Part shown: in pieces, positions 26,607-39,582 of the stretch
How the letters are laid out: each line of letters opens with the position of its first letter
Position numbering within the stretch: position 1 is the first letter of the stretch
Assembly: GCA_950106755.1 (NCBI GenBank)
Contig: CATNNA010000001.1
Coordinates: 1,302,001-1,366,000, forward strand
Length of the DNA: 64,000 bases
Source: Climacium dendroides
Taxonomy: Eukaryota; Streptophyta; Bryopsida; Hypnales; Climaciaceae
Direction of reading: 5' to 3'
Notes under the pieces: model-generated
Told to the model about the DNA's origin: nothing
The model's database searches: none
The model's input: only the letters and a program-made list of their open reading frames with translations
Translations under genes and position numbers: made by a program

Positions 26607-29600
26607 CCTATTGCTTTCCTACATTGTCTTCTTCATTTGAAATGGATTTCAAAACAAACACTCGAAAAATCATGTTGTAATGAATACAAACCAAACCAAT
26701 AAATTATATGGGTTTGACGTGGAAGCATGTCCAAAAACAAAACACACAAGTTGCAATTGTTCAAAATAATTAGGATTCATGGAAAAACTTCATTTTAAGA
26801 CAACCCTTTTGCTTTCCTACATTGTCTTCTTCATTTGAAATGGATTTCAAAACAAACACTCGGAAAATCATGCTATATTGAATACAAACCAGACCAATAA
26901 ATTATATGGGTTTGACTTAGAAGCATGTCCAAAAACAAAACATACAAGTTGCAATTGTTCAAAATAATTAGGATTCATGGAAAAACTTCATTTTAAGACA
27001 ACCCTATTGCTTTCCTACATTGTCTTCTTCATTTGAAATGGATTTCAAAACAAACACTCGAAAAATCATGTTGTAATGAATACAAACCAAACCAATAAAT
27101 TATATGGGTTTGACTTAGAAGCATGTCCAAAAACAAAACACACAAGTTGCAATTGTTCAAAATAATTAGGATTCATGGAAAAACTTCATTTTAAGACAAC
27201 ACTATTGCTTTCCTACATTGTCTTCTTCATTTGAAATGGATTTCAAAACAAACACTCGAAAAATCATGTTGTAATGAATACAAACCAAACTAATAAATTA
27301 TATCGGTTTGACGTGGAAGCATGTCCAAAAACAAAACACACAAGTTGCAATTGTTCAAAATAATTAGGATTCATGGAAAAACTTCATTTTAAGACAACCC
27401 TATTGCTTTCCTACACTGACTTCTTCATTTGAAATGGATTTGAAAACAAACACTCGAAAAATCATGCTGTATTGAATACAAACCAAACCAATAAATTATA
27501 TGGGTTTGACGTGGAAGCATGTCCAAAAACAAAACACACAAGTTGCAATTGTTCAAAATAATTAGGATTCATGGAAAAACTTCATTTTAATACAACCCTA
27601 TTGCTTTCCTACATTGTCTTCTTCATTTGAAATGGATTTCAAAACAAACACTCGAAAAATCATGCTGTATTGAATACAAACCAAACCAATAAATTATATG
27701 GGTTTGACTTAGAAGCATGTACGAAAACAAAACACACAAGTTGCAATTGTTCAAAATAATTAGGATTCATGGAAAAACTTCATTTTAAGACAACCCTATT
27801 GCTTTCCTACACTGACTTCTTCATTTGAAATGGATTTGAAAACAAACACTCGAAAAATCATGCTGTATTGAATACAAACCAAACCAATAAATTATATCGG
27901 TTTGACGTGGAAGCATGTCCAAAAACAAAACACACAAGTTGCAATTGTTCAAAATAATTAGGATTCATGGAAAAACTTCATTTTAAGACAACCCTATTGC
28001 TTTCCTACATTGTCTTCTTCATTTGAAATGGATTTCAAAACAAACACTCGAAAAATCATGTTGTAATGAATACAAACCAAACCAATAAATTATATGGGTT
28101 TGACGTGGAAGCATGTCCAAAAACAAAACACACAAGTTGCAATTGTTCAAAATAATTAGGATTCATGGAAAAACTTCATTTTAAGACAACCCTATTGCTT
28201 TCCTACATTGTCTTCTTCATTTGAAATGGATTTCAAAACAAACACTTGAAAAATCATGTTGTAATGAATACAAACCAAACCAATAAATTATATGGGTTTG
28301 ACTTAGAAGCATGTCCAAAAACAAAACACACAAGTTGCAATTGTTCAAAATAATTAGGATTCATGGAAAAACTTCATTTTAAGACAACACTATTGCTTTC
28401 CTACATTGTCTTCTTCATTTGAAATGGATTTCAAAACAAACACTCGAAAAATCATGTTGTAATGAATACAAACCAAACCAATAAATTATATGGGTTTGAC
28501 GTGGAAGCATGTCCAAAAACAAAACACACAAGTTGCAATTGTTCAAAATAATTAGGATTCATGGAAAAACTTCATTTTAAGACAACCCTTTTGCTTTCCT
28601 ACATTGTCTTCTTCATTTGAAATGGATTTCAAAACAAACACTCGGAAAATCATGCTATATTGAATACAAACCAGACCAATAAATTATATGGGTTTGACTT
28701 AGAAGCATGTCCAAAAACAAAACACACAAGTTGCAATTGTTCAAAATAATTAGGATTCATGGAAAAACTTCATTTTAAGACAACACTATTGCTTTCCTAC
28801 ATTGTCTTCTTCATTTGAAATGGATTTCAAAACAAACACTCGAAAAATCATGTTGTAATGAATACAAACCAAACTAATAAATTATATCGGTTTGACGTGG
28901 AAGCATGTCCAAAAACAAAACACACAAGTTGCAATTGTTCAAAATAATTAGGATTCATGGAAAAACTTCATTTTAAGACAACCCTTTTGCTTTCCTACAT
29001 TGTCTTCTTCATTTGAAATGGATTTCAAAACAAACACTCGGAAAATCATGCTATATTGAATACAAACCAGACCAATAAATTATATGGGTTTGACTTAGAA
29101 GCATGTCCAAAAACAAAACACACAAGTTGCAATTGTTCAAAATAATTAGGATTCATGGAAAAACTTCATTTTAAGACAACCCTATTGCTTTCCTACATTG
29201 TCTTCTTCATTTGAAATGGATTTCAAAACAAACAGTCGAAAAATCATGTTGTAATGAATACAAACCAAACCAATAAATTATATGGGTTTGACTTAGAAGC
29301 ATGTCCAAAAACAAAACACACAAGTTGCAATTGTTCAAAATAATTAGGATTCATGGAAAAACTTCATTTTAAGACAACACTATTGCTTTCCTACATTGTC
29401 TTCTTCATTTGAAATGGATTTCAAAACAAACATTCGGAAAATCATGCTGTATTGAATACAAACCAAACCAATAAATTATATGGGTTTGACTTAGAAGCAT
29501 GTCCAAAAACAAAACACACAAGTTGCAATTGTTCAAAATAATTAGGATTCATGGAAAAACTTCATTTTAAGACAACCCTATTGCTTTCCTACATTGTCTT

Positions 29601-30782
29601 CTTCATTTGAAATGGATTTCAAAACAAACAGTCGAAAAATCATGTTGTATTGAATACAAACCAAACCAATAAATTATATCGGTTTGACGTGGAAGCATGT
29701 CCAAAAACAAAACACACAAGTTGCAATTGTTCAAAATAATTAGGATTCATGGAAAAACTTCATTTTAAGACAACCCTATTGCTTTCCTACACTGACTTCT
29801 TCATTTGAAATGGATTTCAAAACAAACACTCGAAAAATCATGTTGTAATGAATACAAACCAAACCAATAAATTATATGGGTTTGACGTGGAAGCATGTCC
29901 AAAAACAAAACACACAAGTTGCAATTGTTCAAAATAATTAGGATTCATGGAAAAACTTCATTTTAAGACAACCCTATTGCTTTCCTACATTGTCTTCTTC
30001 ATTTGAAATGGATTTCAAAACAAACACTTGAAAAATCATGTTGTAATGAATACAAACCAAACCAATAAATTATATGGGTTTGACTTAGAAGCATGTCCAA
30101 AAACAAAACACACAAGTTGCAATTGTTCAAAATAATTAGGATTCATGGAAAAACTTCATTTTAAGACAACACTATTGCTTTCCTACATTGTCTTCTTCAT
30201 TTGAAATGGATTTCAAAACAAACACTCGAAAAATCATGTTGTAATGAATACAAACCAAACTAATAAATTATATCGGTTTGACGTGGAAGCATGTCCAAAA
30301 ACAAAACACACAAGTTGCAATTGTTCAAAATAATTAGGATTCATGGAAAAACTTCATTTTAAGACAACCCTTTTGCTTTCCTACATTGTCTTCTTCATTT
30401 GAAATGGATTTCAAAACAAACACTCGGAAAATCATGCTATATTGAATACAAACCAGACCAATAAATTATATGGGTTTGACTTAGAAGCATGTCCAAAAAC
30501 AAAACACACAAGTTGCAATTGTTCAAAATAATTAGGATTCATGGAAAAACTTCATTTTAAGACAACCCTATTGCTTTCCTACATTGTCTTCTTCATTTGA
30601 AATGGATTTCAAAACAAACAGTCGAAAAATCATGTTGTAATGAATACAAACCAAACCAATAAATTATATGGGTTTGACTTAGAAGCATGTCCAAAAACAA
30701 AACACACAAGTTGCAATTGTTCAAAATAATTAGGATTCATGGAAAAACTTCATTTTAAGACAACACTATTGCTTTCCTACAT

Positions 30783-33140
30783 TGTCTTCTTCATTTGAAA
30801 TGGATTTCAAAACAAACATTCGGAAAATCATGCTGTATTGAATACAAACCAAACCAATAAATTATATGGGTTTGACTTAGAAGCATGTCCAAAAACAAAA
30901 CACACAAGTTGCAATTGTTCAGAATAATTAGGATTCATGGAAAAACTTCATTTTAAGACAACCCTATTGCTTTCCTACACTGTCTTCTTCATTTGAAATG
31001 GATTTCAAAACAAACAGTCGAAAAATCATGTTGTATTGAATACAAACCAAACCAATAAATTATATCGGTTTGACGTGGAAGCATGTCCAAAAACAAAACA
31101 CACAAGTTGCAATTGTTCAAAATAATTAGGATTCATGGAAAAACTTCATTTTAAGACAACCCTATTGCTTTCCTACATTGTTTTCTTCATTTGAAATGGA
31201 TTTGAAAACAAACACTCGAAAAATCACGTTGTAATGAATACAAACCAAACCAATAAATTATATGGGTTTGACGTGGAAGCATGTCCAAAAACAAAACACA
31301 CAAGTTGCAATTGTTCAAAATAATTAGGATTCATGGAAAAACTTCATTTTAAGACAACCCTATTGCTTTCCTACATTGTCTTCTTCATTTGAAATGGATT
31401 TCAAAACAAACACTCGAAAAATCATGTTGTAATGAATACAAACCAAACCAATAAATTATATGGGTTTGACTTAGAAGCATGTCCAAAAACAAAACACACA
31501 AGTTGCAATTGTTCAAAATAATTAGGATTCATGGAAAAACTTCATTTTAAGACAACACTATTGCTTTCCTACATTGTCTTCTTCATTTGAAATGGATTTC
31601 AAAACAAACACTCGAAAAATCATGTTGTAATGAATACAAACCAAACCAATAAATTATATGGGTTTGACTTAGAAGCATGTCCAAAAACAAAACACACAAG
31701 TTGCAATTGTTCAAAATAATTAGGATTCATGGAAAAACTTCATTTTAAGACAACACTATTGCTTTCCTACACTGTCTTCTTCATTTGAAATGGATTTCAA
31801 AACAAACATTCGGAAAATCATGCTGTATTGAATACAAACCAAACCAATAAATTATATGGGTTTGACTTAGAAGCATGTCCAAAAACAAAACACACAAGTT
31901 GCAATTGTTCAGAATAATTAGGATTCATGGAAAAACTTCATTTTAAGACAACCCTATTGCTTTCCTACACTGTCTTCTTCATTTGAAATGGATTTCAAAA
32001 CAAACAGTCGAAAAATCATGTTGTATTGAATACAAACCAAACCAATAAATTATATCGGTTTGACGTGGAAGCATGTCCAAAAACAAAACACACAAGTTGC
32101 AATTGTTCAAAATAATTAGGATTCATGGAAAAACTTCATTTTAAGACAACACTATTGCTTTCCTACATTGTCTTCTTCATTTGAAATGGATTTCAAAACA
32201 AACACTCGAAAAATCATGTTGTAATGAATACAAACCAAACTAATAAATTATATCGGTTTGACGTGGAAGCATGTCCAAAAACAAAACACACAAGTTGCAA
32301 TTGTTCAAAATAATTAGGATTCATGGAAAAACTTCATTTTAAGACAACCCTTTTGCTTTCCTACATTGTCTTCTTCATTTGAAATGGATTTCAAAACAAA
32401 CACTCGGAAAATCATGCTATATTGAATACAAACCAGACCAATAAATTACATGGGTTTGACTTAGAAGCATGTCCAAAAACAAAACACACAAGTTGCAATT
32501 GTTCAAAATAATTAGGATTCATGGAAAAACTTCATTTTAAGACAACCCTATTGCTTTCCTACATTGTCTTCTTCATTTGAAATGGATTTCAAAACAAACA
32601 CTCGAAAAATCATGTTGTAATGAATACAAACCAAACCAATAAATTATATGGGTTTGACTTAGAAGCATGTCCAAAAACAAAACACACAAGTTGCAATTGT
32701 TCAAAATAATTAGGATTCATGGAAAAACTTCATTTTAAGACAACACTATTGCTTTCCTACACTGTCTTCTTCATTTGAAATGGATTTCAAAACAAACATT
32801 CGGAAAATCATGCTGTATTGAATACAAACCAAACCAATAAATTATATGGGTTTGACTTAGAAGCATGTCAAAAAACAAAACACACAAGTTGCAATTGTTC
32901 AAAATAATTAGGATTCATGGAAAAACTTCATTTTAAGACAACCCTATTGCTTTCCTACACTGTCTTCTTCATTTGAAATGGATTTCAAAACAAACAGTCG
33001 AAAAATCATGTTGTATTGAATACAAACCAAACCAATAAATTATATCGGTTTGACGTGGAAGCATGTCCAAAAACAAAACACACAAGTTGCAATTGTTCAA
33101 AATAATTAGGATTCATGGAAAAACTTCATTTTAAGACAAC
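30783..33140 (+). repeat. 5-monomer (990-bp) HOR tract marked by CATTCGG
   Basis: The rare CATTCGGAAAATCATGCTG variant recurs at 30817, 31807 and 32797, exactly 990 bp apart, each time followed one monomer later by AACAGTCG. 30783-31160 matches 31773-32150 closely. The later parts of the units differ at several diagnostic sites (for example TTTTCTTC near 31180, ATTACATGG near 32446, GTCAAAAAAC near 32868), so this HOR is less homogeneous than those in zones I and IV. A related CATTCGG monomer lies at 29431, seven monomers earlier. Confidence 0.72.
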
Positions 33141-33609
33141 CCTATTGCTTTCCTACACTGACTTCTTCATTTGAAATGGATTTCAAAACAAACACTCGAA
33201 AAATCATGCTATATTGAATACAAACCAAACCAATAAATTATATGGGTTTGACTTAGAAGCATGTACGAAAACAAAACACACAAGTTGCAATTGTTCAAAA
33301 TAATTAGGATTCATGGAAAAACTTCATTTTAAGACAACCCTATTGCTTTCCTACATTGTCTTCTTCATTTGAAATGGATTTCAAAACAAACAGTCGAAAA
33401 ATCATGTTGTATTGAATACAAACGAAACCAATAAATTATATCGGTTTGACGTGGAAGCATGTCCAAAAACAAAACACACAAGTTGCAATTGTTCAGAATA
33501 ATTAGGATTCATGGAAAAACTTCATTTTAAGACAACCCTATTGCTTTCCTACACTGTCTTCTTCATTTGAAATGGATTTCAAAACAAACAGTCGAAAAAT
33601 CATGTTGTA
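32903..33609 (+). repeat. Block K, copy 1
   Basis: Matches 43199-43905 at an offset of 10296 bp (52 monomers) over 707 bp. The order is AACAGTCG, CACTGACTTC with CTATATTG, GTACGAAAAC (33262), AACAGTCG with CAAACGAAACC (33421) and TTCAGAATAATT (33492). This is the first place where the CAAACGAAACC marker of zone IV occurs. Confidence 0.78.
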
Positions 33610-33778
33610 TTGAATACAAACCAAACCAATAAATTATATCGGTTTGACGTGGAAGCATGTCCAAAAACAAAACACACAAGTTGCAATTGTTCAAAATAAT
33701 TAGGATTCATGGAAAAACTTCATTTTAAGACAACCCTATTGCTTTCCTACATTGTCTTCTTCATTTGAAATGGATTTC

Positions 33779-35163
33779 AAAACAAACACTCGAAAAATCA
33801 TGGTGTATTGAATACAAACCAAACCAATAAATTATATCGGTTTGACGTGGAAGCATGTCCAAAAACAAAACACACAAGTTGCAATTGTTCAAAATAATTA
33901 GGATTCATGGAAAAACTTCATTTTAAGACAACCCTATTGCTTTCCTACATTGTCTTCTTCATTTGAAATGGATTTCAAAACAAACACTCGAAAAATCATG
34001 TTGTAATGAATACAAACCAAACCAATAAATTATATGGGTTTGACGTGGAAGCATGTCCAAAAACAAAACACACAAGTTGCAATTGTTCAAAATAATTAGG
34101 ATTCATGGAAAAACTTCATTTTAAGACAACCCTTTTGCTTTCTTACATTGTCTTCTTCATTTGAAATGGATTTCAAAACAAACACTCGGAAAATCATGCT
34201 ATATTGAATACAAACCAGACCAATAAATTATATGGGTTTGACTTAGAAGCATGTCCAAAAACAAAACACACAAGTTGCAATTGTTCAAAATAATTAGGAT
34301 TCATGGAAAAACTTCATTTTAAGACAACCCTATTGCTTTCCTACATTGTCTTCTTCATTTGAAATGGATTTCAAAACAAACACTCGGAAAATCATGTTGT
34401 ATTGAATACAAAGCAAAACAATAAATTATATCGGTTTGACGTGGAAGCATGTCCAAAAACAAAACACACAAGTTGCAATTGTTCAGAATAATTAGGATTC
34501 ATGGAAAAACTTCATTTTAAGACAACCCTATTGCTTTCCTACATTGTCTTCTTCATTTGAAATGGATTTCAAAACAAACACTCGAAAAATCATGCTGTAT
34601 TGAATACAAACCAAACCAATAAATTATATGGGTTTGACTTAGAAGCATGTCCAAAAACAAAACACACATGTTGCAATTGTTCAAAATAATTAGGATTCAT
34701 GGAAAAACCTCATTTTAAGACAACCCTATTGCTTTCCTACATTGTCTTCTTCATTTGAAATGGATTTCAAAACAAACACTCGAAAAATCATGCTGTATTG
34801 AATACAAACCAAAACAATAAATTATATCGGTTTGACGTGGAAGCATGTCCAAAAATAAAACACACAAGTTGCAATTGTTCAAAATAATTAGGATTCATGG
34901 GAAAACTTCATTTTAAGACAACCCTATTGCTTTCCTACACTGTCTTCTTCATTTGAAATGGATTTCAAAACAAACACTCGAAAAATCATGCTGTATTGAA
35001 TACAAACCAAACCAATAAATTATATGGGTTTGACTTAGAAGAATGTCCAAAAACAAAACACACAAGTTGCAATTGTTCAAAATAATTAGGATTCATGGAA
35101 AAACTTCATTTTAAGACAACCCTATTGCTTTCCTACATTGTCTTCTTCATTTGAAATGGATTT
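33779..35163 (+). repeat. Block E, copy 1 (7 monomers)
   Basis: Recurs at 56351-57734 (offset 22572 bp, 114 monomers) and in part again at 58204 onward. Order of markers: ATGGTGTATTG (33801), TTGTAATG, CCCTTTTGCTTTCTTAC (34131), CAGACC, AAGCAAAACAAT (34411), ACACATGTTG (34664), AAAACCTCATT (34704), AAACCAAAACAATAAAT (34804), AAAAATAAAACAC (34851), CATGGGAAAAC (34896) and AGAAGAATGTCC (35037). Several of these (AAGCAAAACAAT, ATGGGAAAAC, ACACATGTTG) also occur in block A of zone I in a related but different order. Confidence 0.82.
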
Positions 35164-36179
35164 CAAAACAAACACTCGAAAAATCATGTTGTATTGAATA
35201 CAAACCAAACCAATAAATTATATCGGTTTGACGTGGAAGCATGTCCAAAAACAAAACACACAAGTTGCAATTGTTCAAAATAATAAGGATTCATGGAAAA
35301 ACTTCATTTTAAGACAACCCTATTGCTTTTCTACACTGTCTTCTTCATTTGAAATGGATTTCAAAACAAACACTCGGAAAATCATGCTATATTGAATACA
35401 AACCAAACCAATAAATTATATGGGTTTGACTTAGAAGCATGTCCAAAAACAAAACACACAAGTTGCAATTGTTCAAAATAATTAGGATTCATGGAAAAAC
35501 TTCATTTTAAGACAACCCTATTGCTTTCCTACACTGACTTCTTCATTTGAAATGGATTTCAAAACAAACACTCGAAAAATCATGCTATATTGAATACAAA
35601 CCAAACCAATAAATTATATGGGTTTGACTTAGAAGCATGTCCAAAAACAAAACACACAAGTTGCAATTGTTCAAAATAATTAGGATTCATGGAAAAACTT
35701 CATTTTAAGACAACCCTATTGCTTTCCTACATTGTCTTCTTCATTTGAAATGGATTTGAAAACAAACACTCGAAAAATCATGTTGTATTGAATACAAACC
35801 AAACCAATAAATTATATGGGTTTGACTTAGAAGCATGTCCAAAAACAAAACACACAAGTTGCAATTGTTCAAAATAATTAGGATTCATGGAAAAACTTCA
35901 TTTTAAGACAACCCTATTGCTTTCCTACATTGTCTTCTTCATTTGAAATGGATTTCAAAACAAACACTCGAAAAATCATGTTGTATTGAATACAAACCAA
36001 ACCAATAAATTATATGGGTTTGACTTAGAAGCATGTCCAAAAACAAAACACACAAGTTGCAATTGTTCAAAATAATTAGGATTCATGGAAAAACTTCATT
36101 TTAAGACAACCCTATTGCTTTCCTACATTGTCTTCTTCATTTGAAATGGATTTGAAAACAAACACTCGAAAAATCATGT

Positions 36180-36702
36180 TGTATTGAATACAAACCAAAC
36201 CAATAAATTATATGGGTTTGACTTAGAAGCATGTCCAAAAACAAAACACACAAGTTGCAATTGTTCAAAATAATTAGGATTCATGGAAAAACTTCATTTT
36301 AAGACAACCCTATTGCTTTCCTACATTGTCTTCTTCATTTGAAATGGATTTCAAAACAAACACTCGAAAAATCTTGCTGTATTGAATACAAACCAAACCA
36401 ATAAATTATATGGGTTTGACTTAGAAGCATGTCCAAAAACAAAACACACAAGTTGCAATTGTTCAAAATAATTAGGATTCATGGAAAAACTTCATTTTAA
36501 GACAACCCTATTGCTTTCCTACATTGTCTTCTTCATTTGAAATGGATTTCAAAACAAACACTCGAAAAATCTTGCTGTATTGAATACAAACCAAACCAAT
36601 AAATTATATGGGTTTGACTTAGAAGCATGTCCAAAAACAAAACACACAAGTTGCAATTGTTCAAAATAATTAGGATTCATGGAAAAACTTCATTTTAAGA
36701 CA
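36180..36702 (+). repeat. Adjacent near-identical monomers with ATCTTGCTG
   Basis: The private ATCTTGCTG change (A to T in ATCATGCTG) appears at 36371 and again exactly 198 bp later at 36569. The pair recurs 8 monomers downstream (37955 and 38153), and a single copy lies at 61317. This is the footprint of a one-monomer tandem duplication that was then carried along with larger blocks. Confidence 0.75.
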
Positions 36703-36773
36703 ACCCTATTCCTTTCCTAGACTGTCTTCTTCATTTGAAATGGATTTCAAAACAAACACTCGAAAAATCATGG

Positions 36774-38155
36774 TGTATTGAATACAAACCAAACCAATAA
36801 ATTATATGGGTTTGACTTAGAAGCATGTACGAAAACAAAACACACAAGTTGCAATTGTTCAAAATAATTAGGATTCATGGAAAAACTTCATTTTAAGACA
36901 ACCCTATTGCTTTCCTACACTGACTTCTACATTTGAAATGGATTTCAAAACAAACACTCGAAAAATCATGCTGTATTGAATACAAACCAAACCAATAAAT
37001 TATATGGGATTGACATAGAAGCATGTCCAAAGACAAAACACACAAGTTGCAATTGTTCATAATAATTAGGATTCATGGAAAAACTTCATTTTAAGACAAC
37101 CCTATTCCTTTCCTAGACTGTCTTCTTCATTTGAAATGGATTTCAAAACAAACACTCGAAAAATCATGCTGTATTGAATACAAACCAAACCAATAAATTA
37201 TATGGGTTTGACTTAGAAGCATGTACGAAAACAAAACACACAAGTTGCAATTGTTCAAAATAATTAGGATTCATGGAAAAACTTCATTTTAAGACAACCC
37301 TATTGCTTTCCTACACTGACTTCTTCATTTGAAATGGATTTCAAAACAAACACTCGAAAAATCATGCTATATTGAATACAAACCAAACCAATAAATTATA
37401 TGGGTTTGACTTAGAAGCATGTCCAAAAACAAAACACACAAGTTGCAATTGTTCAAAATAATTAGGATTCATGGAAAAACTTCATTTTAAGACAACCCTA
37501 TTGCTTTCCTACACTGACTTCTTCATTTGAAATGGATTTCAAAACAAACACTCGAAAAATCATGCTATATTGAATACAAACCAAACCAATAAATTATATG
37601 GGTTTGACTTAGAAGCATGTCCAAAAACAAAACACACAAGTTGCAATTGTTCAAAATAATTAGGATTCATGGAAAAACTTCATTTTAAGACAACCCTATT
37701 GCTTTCCTACATTGTCTTCTTCATTTGAAATGGATTTCAAAACAAACACTCGAAAAATCATGTTGTATTGAATACAAACCAAACCAATAAATTATATGGG
37801 TTTGACTTAGAAGCATGTCCAAAAACAAAACACACAAGTTGCAATTGTTCAAAATAATTAGGATTCATGGAAAAACTTCATTTTAAGACAACCCTATTGC
37901 TTTCCTACATTGTCTTCTTCATTTGAAATGGATTTCAAAACAAACACTCGAAAAATCTTGCTGTATTGAATACAAACCAAACCAATAAATTATATGGGTT
38001 TGACTTAGAAGCATGTCCAAAAACAAAACACACAAGTTGCAATTGTTCAAAATAATTAGGATTCATGGAAAAACTTCATTTTAAGACAACCCTATTGCTT
38101 TCCTACATTGTCTTCTTCATTTGAAATGGATTTCAAAACAAACACTCGAAAAATC
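36774..38155 (+). repeat. Block F, copy 1 (about 7 monomers)
   Basis: Matches 60136-61517 at an offset of 23362 bp (118 monomers minus two deleted bases). Markers: GTACGAAAAC (36827), CTTCTACATTTG (36924), GGGATTGACATAG (37006), CAAAGACAAAAC (37027), CCTTTCCTAGACTG (37107), GTACGAAAAC (37222), two CACTGACTTC/CTATATTG monomers and ATCTTGCTG (37955). The only difference I saw is A at 38035 against G at 61397. Confidence 0.8.
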
Positions 38156-38415
38156 TTGCTGTATTGAATACAAACCAAACCAATAAATTATATGGGTTTG
38201 ACTTAGAAGCATGTCCAAAAACAAAACACACAAGTTGCAATTGTTCAAAATAATTAGGATTCATGGAAAAACTTCATTTTAAGACAACCCTATTGCTTTC
38301 CTACATTGTCTTCTTCATTTGAAATGGATTTCAAAACAAACACTCGAAAAATCATGTTGTAATGAATACAAACCAAACCAATAAATTATATGGGTTTGAC
38401 TTAGAAGCATGTACG

Positions 38416-39582
38416 AAAACAAAACACACAAGTTGCAATTGTTCAAAATAATTAGGATTCATGGAAAAACTTCATTTTAAGACAACCCTATTGCTTTCCT
38501 ACACTGACTTCTACATTTGAAATGGATTTCAAAACAAACACTCGAAAAATCATGCTATATTGAATACAAACCAAACCAATAAATTATATGGGATTGACAT
38601 AGAAGCATGTCCAAAGACAAAACACACAAGTTGCAATTGTTCATAATAATTAGGATTCATGGAAAAACTTCATTTTAAGACAACCCTATTCCTTTCCTAG
38701 ACTGTCTTCTTCATTTGAAATGGATTTCAAAACAAACACTCGAAAAATCATGGTGTATTGAATACAAACCAAACCAATAAATTATATCGGTTTGACGTGG
38801 AAGCATGTCCAAAAACAAAACACACAAGTTGCAATTGTTCAAAATAATTAGGATTCATGGAAAAACTTCATTTTCAGACAACCCTATTGCTTTCCTACAC
38901 TGACTTCATCATTTGAAATGGATTTCAAAACAAACACTCTTAAAATCATGCTGTATTGAATACAAACCAAACCAATAAATTATATGGGTTTGACTTAGAA
39001 GCATGTACGAAAACAAAACACACAAGTTGCAATTGTTCAAAATAATTAGGATTCATGGAAAAACTTCATTTTAAGACAACCCTATTGCTTTCCTACACTG
39101 ACTTCTTCATTTGAAATGGATTTCAAAACAAACACTCGAAAAATCATGCTGTATTGAATACAAACCAAACCAATAAATTATATGGGTTTGACGTGGAAGC
39201 ATGTCCAAAAACAAAACACACAAGTTGCAATTGTTCAAAATAATTAGGATTCATGGAAAAACTTCATTTTAAGACAACCCTGTTGCTTTCCTACACTATC
39301 TTCTTCATTTGAAATGGATTTCAAAACAAACACTCGAAAAATCATGTTGTATTGAATACAAACCAAACCAATAAATTATATGGGTTTGACTTAGAAGCAT
39401 GTCCAAAAACAAAACACACAAGTTGCAATTGTTCAAAATAATTAGGATTCATGGAAAAACTTCATTTTAAGACAACCCTATTGCTTTCCTACACTGACTT
39501 CTACATTTGAAATGGATTTCAAAACAAACACTCGAAAAATCATGCTGTATTGAATACAAACCAAACCAATAAATTATATGGG
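38416..39582 (+). repeat. Block G, copy 0
   Basis: Matches 59204-60370 at an offset of 20788 bp (105 monomers minus two). Markers: CTTCTACATTTG (38508), GGGATTGACATAG (38590), CCTTTCCTAGACTG (38691), ATGGTGTATTG (38750), TTTTCAGACAACC (38871), GACTTCATCATTTG (38903), CTCTTAAAATC (38937), GTACGAAAAC (39005) and CCCTGTTGC with CACTATC (39278, 39294). It differs at a few sites, for example CTATATTG near 38555 where later copies have CTGTATTG. Confidence 0.8.
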
